The position numbers and the translations under genes were made by a program. The notes beneath the pieces are model-generated. The model was not told the origin of the DNA and did not search any database. It saw only the letters and a program-made list of their open reading frames with translations. This document shows, in pieces, positions 1 to 6,222 of a stretch of DNA of 22,768 nt (its first letter is position 1; the number at the start of each line of letters is the position of its first letter). Source of the DNA: a virus. The DNA is taken from the IMG/VR virus record IMGVR_UViG_3300017971_000786, positions 1 through 22,768 of that record. One strand, given 5' to 3'.

Positions 1-1
1 C

Positions 2-274
2 ATTGCTATGGGTACACAGAAAGTCCCTGCCTCTGTCCAACTCCGAGCTATTCAGACTGCCCTGGAGTATGCAGGAATCTCCCTTCCCAGAACCACTCGT
101 GTGGAGATGTCTGGCAGGGACGGGCAGCCCTTGCAGGTGGAGAGCAAGTCAGAAGTCACACTGACCAGGGAACGCCTCCAGATTCTCTCTCAGGATCCAG
201 AAGGCATGCGTGCGCTGTCTCTCCTGGCGATGAAAGAAGCGGCGATAATGGTAGAGGCAGAGGGCAGAGACTAG
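2..274 (+). CDS. Probable terminase small subunit, C-terminal part (start outside window)
   Basis: The frame is already open at base 2, so the ATG at 8 need not be the real start and the gene probably begins upstream. The visible 88-91 residues contain KVPASVQLRAIQTALEYAGI, which resembles the C-terminal helix found in many phage small terminase subunits, where a K-x-P-x-S-V-x-L-R-A segment precedes a helix ending in AG. The rest is charged and helical with no other recognisable motif. Small terminases bind the packaging site and hand the DNA to the large subunit. The position two genes upstream of the large terminase fits. The N-terminal HTH domain cannot be seen, so this rests on one motif and on synteny. 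The stop codon sits inside a small inverted repeat (AGACTA/TAGTCT, 268-284). Confidence 0.5.
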   Translation: MAMGTQKVPASVQLRAIQTALEYAGISLPRTTRVEMSGRDGQPLQVESKSEVTLTRERLQILSQDPEGMRALSLLAMKEAAIMVEAEGRD

Positions 275-305
275 ATTATAGTCTAAAGCGAACAAGGAGG
301 AAGCG

Positions 306-752
306 ATGAGAGAACCACTTGAAGCATGGGAGGCAGTAGAACTTTTTTTGGGCTGTCCGATCGAGATTGTGGAATCGTTCCACGGAAAATCACATATCTA
401 TGTAGAGAATTCAGATGGAGCAATCTTCCACATAATCACAGGATCGCATTGCAGATCGGGAGAACAACTGGACTTGGGGATTCTGGTCGGAGCCCCTTCT
501 ATCGGAGCCCCTTCTATGGGTTGTGCGATTGACCCTGAAGGGGTTGTGTTTTTCGCGTGTGGAAGTAATGGTCTCAAAGCCGGCAATAGGGTCTTGCATG
601 ACTCTGTGAATAGACACATGTTGCCTTCCAAATGCGAATCGGTTAATGTCAACATTCATGTGGTTGCAGAAGAATTGTTCTTTCCAAAAGATGGTTGCCC
701 TGTAGAGTTGCTAGAAGATGAACAGCGTTCGCTGTCTACTGGTGAATATTAG
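306..752 (+). CDS. Hypothetical protein, 148 aa, between the two terminase genes
   Basis: I do not recognise this protein. The start is well supported by AAGGAGG at 294-300, six bases before the ATG. It is a soluble-looking, mixed alpha/beta protein with no signal peptide or membrane segment; it has a few scattered Cys residues but no clear metal motif. Around residues 62-71 it contains a GAPSI-GAPSM repeat, the product of a 15-base tandem duplication. It separates the putative small terminase from the large terminase and is followed by a strong terminator, so it may be an accessory (moron-like) gene. It lacks the TCGAA word that is dense in the genes downstream of base 1213. Its stop is TAG, and the same frame stays open for 35 more codons. 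Confidence 0.7.
   Translation: MREPLEAWEAVELFLGCPIEIVESFHGKSHIYVENSDGAIFHIITGSHCRSGEQLDLGILVGAPSIGAPSMGCAIDPEGVVFFACGSNGLKAGNRVLHDSVNRHMLPSKCESVNVNIHVVAEELFFPKDGCPVELLEDEQRSLSTGEY
488..517 (+). repeat. 15-bp perfect tandem duplication inside the 148-aa gene
   Basis: The unit CGGAGCCCCTTCTAT occurs twice in direct succession (488-502 and 503-517). It keeps the reading frame and encodes a repeated five-residue GAPS(I/M) unit. Perfect identity suggests a recent slippage or duplication event. Confidence 0.9.
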
Positions 753-860
753 TTTAGAGCCATATCCAAGCAAATCACCAAACAGTTGTTGGAAGAGGAA
801 GATCACTTGACAGAGCGAGCCTTGGTTCACAGTGGGATTTTGTCTGTGTTCAAAGCGTAA
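753..860 (+). other. Open frame continuing after the TAG stop of the 148-aa gene
   Basis: After the TAG at 750-752 the same frame is open for 35 codons up to TAA at 858-860. The translation looks helical and protein-like (it includes KQITKQLLEEEDHLTERAL). There is no ATG start and no RBS; only TTG codons (786, 789) could start it. It could be a decayed end of an originally longer gene, a low-level readthrough extension, or chance. An open run this short is expected by chance fairly often. Confidence 0.2.
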
Positions 861-893
861 ACAAATGCTGAGACTCAGACTGCTGAACTAGTT

Positions 894-930
894 GAGAGAG
901 TGGGCTGCTTTAGGGCAGCCTTTCTCTTTT
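894..930 (+). terminator. Rho-independent terminator before the structural operon
   Basis: GGCTGC (903-908) pairs with GCAGCC (915-920) across a six-base loop. The stem is flanked by GAGAGAG (894-900), which can pair with the TCTCT-containing tract (923-927), and ends in a T-rich run (921-930). GC-rich stem plus T tract is the standard intrinsic terminator layout. It would stop transcripts from the small terminase and 148-aa genes before the large terminase. Confidence 0.8.
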
Positions 931-937
931 GCTGGAG

Positions 938-971
938 TTGACAACTCTATTGTTCCATCTCTACCGTATAT
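938..971 (+). promoter_or_regulatory. Possible promoter upstream of the large terminase
   Basis: A perfect TTGACA (938-943) follows the terminator directly. No good TATAAT lies at 16-18 bases; the nearest AT-rich element is TATAT at 967-971, 23 bases downstream. The location between a terminator and a new operon argues for a promoter, but the spacing does not fit plain sigma70 use. The gap at 4982-5102 has TTGACA and TATA at exactly the same spacing. Confidence 0.3.
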
Positions 972-978
972 CGGTAGA
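960..978. repeat. Inverted repeat, possible operator
   Basis: TCTACCG (960-966) and CGGTAGA (972-978) are perfect inverted arms of seven bases around TATAT. It lies 28 bases before the terminase TTG start and overlaps the AT element of the possible promoter. That is consistent with a dimeric protein site or a short RNA hairpin, but function is not shown. Confidence 0.5.
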
Positions 979-1005
979 AAGTCTCTGTGAGATGGAGTCT
1001 CAATT

Positions 1006-2406
1006 TTGCTTTCTCTCAACTCTCTACCAGACATAAGACAGGGCTATTGGGCAGCTAGACCAGACAGCTTTGCTCATGTCATGTCTGCTGGAGTCTGGAA
1101 GCCTGCGAGACATCTACAGTGGATCTGTAGTCGGATACAGCCGAGACTGGTCCAGGGGAACTACTACTGCATTGTGAACATGCCACCTGGACACGGGAAA
1201 TCAGACTTACTGTCGAAGTGGATTCCATCATGGTTCCTGTCTTGGGATTTGTCTCGAAAGGTAATTCTGACAAGTTACGATTCAGGATTGTCCTACGACT
1301 TTTCTAGAGACGTTCGTGACATCGTCGGAGAGAGGAACGTTCGAAGGGACAGTTATGCAGTAGCCAGGTGGAGAACACACCAGGGAGGCGGGCTTGCAGC
1401 CGCAGGTGTAAGGGGACCGATCACAGGGAGGCATGGACACCTGCTATCCTGCGACGATCCACACAAAAACTGGCAAGATGCAGTTTCGGAGAAGTCAAAC
1501 GAAACTCTGCATAGTTGGTGGAAAAGTACTTTCATGACCCGTCGAATGGAGAACTCTTCCGTTCTCCTGGTTGGAACAAGATGGGCAGACTGTGACTTGA
1601 CAGGCTGGCTGTTGAGAGAATCAAGGCTCCCATGGGACCACATAGTTCTTCGGGCAATCGCAGAAGAAGACGATCCGATCGGCAGAAAGCCTGGGGAGCC
1701 ACTGTGGTCTAGCAGGTATCCGCTAGAAGGCGAGACGGGCCTGAACGCAATCAAGGAAGAGCTAGGTACCAGACTCTTCGAGAGTATGTATCAACAGCGT
1801 CCTGTCGAAGGTTCTGGGAATATCTGGTCGGAAGACTGGTTCAGGTTCTGGACTCGACCGGTTCTGGACGGTGATCTATGGGAGAAAGAGTTGCTCCCAG
1901 ACAGAGACGATCCTGAAGCGGAGTGGATCCAATCTTGGGATATGAATTTCAAGGAGTCTGGAAGTTCATACGTAGTTGGCCAGGTATGGTGTAGAAAAAA
2001 AGCCTTTTGCTACCTTGCAGACCAAGTTCGAGGCAAGTGGAGCTTTGTCGAAACTCTGAATCAGATTCGTTCACTTTCGAAACAGTATCCACAGGCTTCG
2101 CTTAAACTTGTCGAAGACAAGGCGAACGGTCCTGCGATTATTTCACAACTTCAGAGTGAGATGGGGGGCTTGGTTCCTGTCGAACCCTACGGGTCTAAGA
2201 CCGCTAGAGCCCTGGCTGTATCTCCACAGATAGAATCGCACAATGTCTATCTTCCTAGACCTAATGCTTTTCCATGGGTTCATGGATTCCTCGATGAGTG
2301 TCGAAAGTTCCCGAACTCTGTCAACGACGACCAAGTTGACGCGACCAGTCAAGCGCTATCTCGATTCCAGTTGCGGGGAGGGGGCCTCCTTGCAGGTTCT
2401 CTTTGA
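1006..2406 (+). CDS. terL: Terminase large subunit (packaging ATPase/nuclease)
   Basis: This 466-residue protein is the motor that pumps DNA through the portal and cuts the concatemer. Walker A is PPGHGKS (residues 60-66), Walker B is LLSCDD (146-151), and LVGTRW (188-193) matches the coupling region. The segment MYQQRPVEGSG (261-271) is typical of the linker before the nuclease domain. The RNase H-like nuclease acids are D312 (SWDMNF), E370/D371 (LVEDKANG) and D441/D442/D445 (VNDDQVDA). The start is TTG at 1006 with GGAG at 994-997. The next in-frame ATGs (1078, 1081) have no RBS and would remove the N-terminal helix usual for the family. The portal starts 12 bases after its stop. Confidence 0.96.
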   Translation: MLSLNSLPDIRQGYWAARPDSFAHVMSAGVWKPARHLQWICSRIQPRLVQGNYYCIVNMPPGHGKSDLLSKWIPSWFLSWDLSRKVILTSYDSGLSYDFSRDVRDIVGERNVRRDSYAVARWRTHQGGGLAAAGVRGPITGRHGHLLSCDDPHKNWQDAVSEKSNETLHSWWKSTFMTRRMENSSVLLVGTRWADCDLTGWLLRESRLPWDHIVLRAIAEEDDPIGRKPGEPLWSSRYPLEGETGLNAIKEELGTRLFESMYQQRPVEGSGNIWSEDWFRFWTRPVLDGDLWEKELLPDRDDPEAEWIQSWDMNFKESGSSYVVGQVWCRKKAFCYLADQVRGKWSFVETLNQIRSLSKQYPQASLKLVEDKANGPAIISQLQSEMGGLVPVEPYGSKTARALAVSPQIESHNVYLPRPNAFPWVHGFLDECRKFPNSVNDDQVDATSQALSRFQLRGGGLLAGSL

Positions 2407-2418
2407 AGGAAATTCATC

Positions 2419-3927
2419 ATGAGTTTGTTGAGTCGTTTCCGTGGATGGTGGAGCGGTAGTGCAGAAGGGCAGATTGCGAAAAGTCCAAAATTGGAGAACA
2501 CAGTTCCGAAGATTGACAGGGGCAATCTTGGCCAAGTCCTGAATCTGGCTCTGCAAGAGTTTGCGATCGAAAAGTCTCTGTCTCCGCAAGACATGTATCC
2601 ACAGGCCTTGAGTGGTAAGGCTCGCTGGTCTGGATTCAGTTCTACTTTGGCTCTTGAGCGGTTCAGGGCAGTCTCCTGGGTATATGTCTGTGTGAAGAAG
2701 ACAGCGGATGCACTTGCACAGCTTCCCTGGGCTGTCGAGCAACAGGCTTCAGATGGTTCGTGGGAGGCTGTAGAGAATTCTCCACTCGGAGAGTTGATGA
2801 ACAATCCGAACGAATTCTGGTCCAGGCAGAGCTTCACAAGTAGATACATTTCTGAGCTGCTGTTGACCGGAAACTCTTTGATTGTGAAGATTCGCCCGAA
2901 TCAGATTCCTGTCGAATTGTTCACTCTCCGTCCGCAGAACATTGCTCCGATTCCTTCAAGGGCTGATTATATCAGCGGATACGAAGTGAAGAATCAGGAA
3001 GGAAAGAAATACACAGTTTCAGCTGGAGACGTGATTCATCTGCAGTTTGTAGACCCTGCTGATATCTACTGGGGACTCTCTCCCATCCGAGCAGCAGCAC
3101 GGATTATCGATGTTGAGAACGATTCGCAATCATGGCAGAAAGCGAGTCTCCAGAATATGATGGTTCCTGCTGGGATCTTCCGCTACAACCATCCCATTTC
3201 ACTCGAACAGTTCCAAAAGGAGAAGAATTTTCTGAAAGAAGAATATCAGGGTGCTTTACAGGCTCGAAAGCCACTCTTGCTAGGAAGTCAACAGGGTCCT
3301 GGGCCAGAGTTTCAACAACTTGCTTTGTCACCTGTTGACGTTGACTTCATCGAAACTCGCAAGCTTTCGAGGGAAGAGATTTGCGCTATCTACGGAATGC
3401 CTCTTCCTGTCGCAGGTATTCTCGACCGGGCAACCTACAACAACATTTCCACTGCGAAAAGTATGTGGTGGGATGACACTCTGATTCCGTTGATTGCTCT
3501 TGTTGAGAGCTCATTCAATCTGCACCTGGCTACAGAATTCGCAGATAATCAGAGAGTAAGAGCGGACACGTCGAAGGTGTTTGCCCTGCTTGAGCAACTC
3601 GACAAGAGGCTTGCACTGGTTGAGAGAGCCTGGAAAATGGGAGCTCCATTCAACGAAGCTTCAGAATTCTTTGGGTTGGGCTTCAAGTTTGACGGTGGAG
3701 ACGTTGGTTACATTGCTTCGAATCTGTTCCCTGTCGATGGTATGACTGCTCCAGAAGAAATGCAGAGTATCGCAGAACAGGAAGAAATGGCGCGAAGTCT
3801 GAACTTCGACACTTTCGAAAGGGAACTTGAAGGAAAGGGCAACGGAAAACTCGATCGGTCGGAGCAACTGCAACAAGTGTTTGCTCCGCTTCGTGCACAG
3901 TTCGAAGAGATTCAGAATGCAAACTGA
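2419..3927 (+). CDS. Portal protein, HK97 family
   Basis: This 502-residue protein forms the dodecameric ring at the capsid vertex through which DNA enters and leaves, and onto which the neck is built. From about residue 90 it matches the HK97-type portal family (PF04860): VYVCVKKTADALAQLPW, a GNSLI segment, LRPQNI, a DVIHL strand followed by GLSPI, and the C-terminal-half segment EEICAIYGMPLPVAGI. The length is slightly above the usual 400-480 residues because of a polar N-terminus and an acidic C-terminal tail (residues 430-502). AAGGA lies before the ATG at 2419. It lies between the large terminase and the minor head protein, whose start overlaps its end by 11 bases. Confidence 0.95.
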   Translation: MSLLSRFRGWWSGSAEGQIAKSPKLENTVPKIDRGNLGQVLNLALQEFAIEKSLSPQDMYPQALSGKARWSGFSSTLALERFRAVSWVYVCVKKTADALAQLPWAVEQQASDGSWEAVENSPLGELMNNPNEFWSRQSFTSRYISELLLTGNSLIVKIRPNQIPVELFTLRPQNIAPIPSRADYISGYEVKNQEGKKYTVSAGDVIHLQFVDPADIYWGLSPIRAAARIIDVENDSQSWQKASLQNMMVPAGIFRYNHPISLEQFQKEKNFLKEEYQGALQARKPLLLGSQQGPGPEFQQLALSPVDVDFIETRKLSREEICAIYGMPLPVAGILDRATYNNISTAKSMWWDDTLIPLIALVESSFNLHLATEFADNQRVRADTSKVFALLEQLDKRLALVERAWKMGAPFNEASEFFGLGFKFDGGDVGYIASNLFPVDGMTAPEEMQSIAEQEEMARSLNFDTFERELEGKGNGKLDRSEQLQQVFAPLRAQFEEIQNAN

Positions 3928-4981
3928 ACCATGCTTCCCTCTTTCTAGAAAGGCTCCACCACAAGGTGACCCGTATGGCGCGGACATTCCCAGTCCTATC
4001 GAAAGGCCTGATATTAGACCTTCAGATCCTATTCGAAGGGGTTCGCTTCCAAGGGGTGTTTATAGGCCGATCCCGGTAAATAGACGTGACGTTGCTCAGG
4101 AAATGAGTGATATTGTTTTTGGTGATTCTCCTAAAATGGCTCGCTTTCTGGTGTCTACCTGGAACGCCCAATCTGAAGCGATAAAGTTTGAAGAGATTGC
4201 TAATGCTGTTGCAACTGGCGAACTTCCGCAGAACTGGAATGAAGAATTTGAAGAACTGTACGCTAATGCAATAGAAGAAGAATGTGAATTCTATTACAAG
4301 CGCGCTATTCGAAAAGGGTCTCATCGAATGGTGGCTGGAATAGAGGGGCTTGGTATAGAGCATGATTTTCAGTTGCTTGGTGGTAAACTTACAGAATGGA
4401 TTGAGAAAAGGTCTGCGACTCTTGTTGTGGACATTACTGATATACAGAGGCAGGCATTAAGGAAACTTTTGCGCAACCAGTTGATTATTGATCCCCTTGG
4501 TCCAAGGGAGATTGGAATTCTTATTCGTCCTTTGATTGGAAACACAGAACGTGAAGCAGCATGGGTATCCCAGCGGTTCAACGATTTACTGAAAGGTGGT
4601 CTTTCCGAAGAAAAGGCACTAAGGCAAGCAGAGATTTTTTCTGGATACCTTCGTAGAAAGCGTGCCATTAGGATTGCAAGGACTGAGCTTGCATTCGCCT
4701 ATAACAACGGATCCAGACTCGCGGTACAGGACGCAATCGAAGGGGGAGCATTCCCCCCAGGAGACGGAGTGGTAAAGGTCTGGTATGCCCAGGAAGACGA
4801 AAGGACATGTCCATTCTGTGGACAACTCCACGGACAGATTGTTGGATTTGAACAGACGTTTCCTGCAGTGACAAAACAACTCCCGAACGTGTTTGTCCCC
4901 CCTGCGCATCCTCATTGCCGGTGTGTGATTCTCTACCAGATTGACGAGGCTCCAGAACCAGAAGTCAAACCCGTAGAATAA
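3917..4981 (+). CDS. Minor head / head morphogenesis protein (Mu F / SPP1 gp7 type)
   Basis: The C-terminal region matches the phage Mu F-like / SPP1 gp7 domain (PF04233). It has IARTELAFAYNNGSR (252-266) followed by the Cys/His cluster ERTCPFCGQLHG (295-306) and PPAHPHCRC (328-336), so C298, C301, H305, H331, H333, C334 and C336 are candidate ligands. Proteins of this family associate with the portal inside the procapsid. The frame is open from 3827, but ATG 3917 is preferred: it overlaps the portal end by only 11 bases, whereas 3827 would overlap by 101. This gives 354 residues with a proline-rich N-terminus (1-55). TCGAA words are sparser here than in the flanking genes. Confidence 0.9.
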   Translation: MQTEPCFPLSRKAPPQGDPYGADIPSPIERPDIRPSDPIRRGSLPRGVYRPIPVNRRDVAQEMSDIVFGDSPKMARFLVSTWNAQSEAIKFEEIANAVATGELPQNWNEEFEELYANAIEEECEFYYKRAIRKGSHRMVAGIEGLGIEHDFQLLGGKLTEWIEKRSATLVVDITDIQRQALRKLLRNQLIIDPLGPREIGILIRPLIGNTEREAAWVSQRFNDLLKGGLSEEKALRQAEIFSGYLRRKRAIRIARTELAFAYNNGSRLAVQDAIEGGAFPPGDGVVKVWYAQEDERTCPFCGQLHGQIVGFEQTFPAVTKQLPNVFVPPAHPHCRCVILYQIDEAPEPEVKPVE

Positions 4982-5102
4982 ATACAGTTGACAAACTGCT
5001 GTTTAGTTGCTCACGATATAGGGCGAGTTAGAAAATCCCCAAAGCGACTCAACAATCGGACAGGGAGGAGAAAGAGACAAAAGGCGGACTGAGGGTCACA
5101 CA
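4982..5102 (+). promoter_or_regulatory. Leader of the protease-capsid gene pair; possible promoter
   Basis: This 121-base gap has TTGACA at 4988-4993 inside a short inverted repeat (CAGTT/AACTG, 4985-4998). TATA lies 23 bases downstream (5017-5020), the same spacing as in the gap before the large terminase. GGGAGGAG at 5063-5070 is too far from the start to serve it; GAGGG at 5091-5095, seven bases before ATG 5103, is the likely RBS. I see no terminator. A separate promoter for protease and capsid would make sense but is not shown. Confidence 0.3.
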
Positions 5103-6185
5103 ATGGAATACAAGGCATTCCCTTTCGAGTCTGTAAAGTCAGAGATTGACTTGGAAAAACGGACTATTGCCCTTCATTCGTCTGTGACTATGAATGTAGA
5201 CTTGGGCGATGATATCATCCTGCCAGGGGCATTCGAAAAGACTCTCCGAGAGAAGCGGGAAGACTCAAAGGGAACTTGGAGAATCCCTCTTCTATGGCAG
5301 CACGATTCAGACGTTCCGATCGGAAAGCCTCTAGAGCTCTACGAAGACAATACAGGCCTGTATTCGGTAGACGAAATTCCAGATACCGGGCCTGGTTGTC
5401 CTGGAACAAGGGCGCTGATTCTAGCAAAGTCCGGTGTGGTATGGGGCTGTTCGATTGGCTACTCTCCGCATGGGGCTGTCTTTAACGAAGAGACCGGAAT
5501 CAGGACTATCCCGGAGATTGAGCTTTTCGAAAGGTCGATTGTGACTTTTCCGATGAACGAGTCTGCAAGGATTCTGGGAGTTGGCGACTCGAAGCGTAGA
5601 TGTCTGCAACTGTTGACTCCAGAACTGCAGTCGAAAATCGGAAGAGTCCTGCGAGGAAGTAGCCTTTCGAAATTGGAGGAAGCGATCGGATTGCTTCTAG
5701 CAATTCTCGAAACGGCCAGTGTCGAGACAGAGGATTCTAGCGAAAAGCAGATCAAGGCGGTCGTTCCTTTCGAAAGCTACTCTCTCGACGAGACTGGTGA
5801 TTGGGATGGGCCTTCGGAGATAGCAGCCGCGTCTGTCGAAGACTTGCGTGTCATGTCGACTTGGTATGACAGTGAGAATCCAGACATCAAAGCAGCATAC
5901 AAGCTTCCACACCATAGAGCAGACGGATACGCGACTGTTTGGAGCGGAGTATATTCGGCAATGGGAGCACTGCTAGGGGCGAGGGGTGGGGTTGATATCC
6001 CTGAATCTGACAGGCAGGGAGTATATACTCATCTGTATCGTCACTACGAAGAATTTGAAAAAGAAGTTCCAGAGTTTCGATCTTTGGAACAGATAGAAAG
6101 TGAGAAGCAGATCGGCTATTCGGCCGACGAAGTAAAGGCGCTTCAAGAGAGCGTTGACAGTTGGATTGAGCGATTCCATGTTTAG
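5103..6185 (+). CDS. Prohead maturation protease (U35, HK97 type) with C-terminal extension
   Basis: Residues 1-160 match the HK97 prohead protease family (PF04586). The sequence has ILPGAFEKTL, the catalytic His in LLWQHDSD (H67), the nucleophile region GCSIGYSP (S117), and the ELFERSIVTFPMNESA block (141-155) with conserved acids just before it. The enzyme cuts the capsid delta domain and internal proteins during maturation. Typical family members have about 200 residues; this one has 360. The extra part (about 215-330) has a distinct conserved-looking core: AYKLPHH (265-271), GVYSAMGALLGARGGV (282-297) and HLYRHYEEF (310-318). I recall similar segments in some phage prohead proteases, but know no function for them. 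The major capsid gene follows directly. Confidence 0.9.
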   Translation: MEYKAFPFESVKSEIDLEKRTIALHSSVTMNVDLGDDIILPGAFEKTLREKREDSKGTWRIPLLWQHDSDVPIGKPLELYEDNTGLYSVDEIPDTGPGCPGTRALILAKSGVVWGCSIGYSPHGAVFNEETGIRTIPEIELFERSIVTFPMNESARILGVGDSKRRCLQLLTPELQSKIGRVLRGSSLSKLEEAIGLLLAILETASVETEDSSEKQIKAVVPFESYSLDETGDWDGPSEIAAASVEDLRVMSTWYDSENPDIKAAYKLPHHRADGYATVWSGVYSAMGALLGARGGVDIPESDRQGVYTHLYRHYEEFEKEVPEFRSLEQIESEKQIGYSADEVKALQESVDSWIERFHV

Positions 6186-6197
6186 GAATCGCGATTC
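6186..6197. repeat. 12-bp perfect palindrome between protease and capsid genes
   Basis: GAATCGCGATTC reads the same on both strands and begins on the base after the protease stop codon, 26 bases before the capsid ATG. It has no loop, so a duplex binding site is more likely than an RNA hairpin. Function unknown. Confidence 0.5.
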
Positions 6198-6222
6198 TCA
6201 GTTTCCAAGGAGTTAAACGGAA

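Noticed and set aside
268-284. Inverted repeat AGACTA/TAGTCT as a terminator after the first gene
   Set aside because: The stem is only six A/T-rich pairs and has no T run; the RBS of the next gene follows.
1353-1754. 133-aa open frame on the minus strand in the terminase gene
   Set aside because: It lies wholly inside the large terminase gene, which has a complete set of catalytic motifs, and reads as a shadow with no RBS or recognisable sequence.
2349-2849. 166-aa minus-strand open frame over terminase/portal junction
   Set aside because: Overlaps two confident genes, has no family resemblance and crosses the gene boundary. Other long minus-strand frames (4022-4363, 7588-8109, 18137-18721) were rejected on the same grounds.
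3827-3916. Longer start for the minor head protein at 3827
   Set aside because: It would overlap the portal by 101 bases and its first 30 residues read as out-of-frame portal sequence; ATG 3917 gives the usual short overlap.
6154-6159. TTGACA near the end of the protease gene as a -35 box for the capsid gene
   Set aside because: GTTGAC is common inside genes here because it encodes Val-Asp; no good -10 follows at 16-18 bases.
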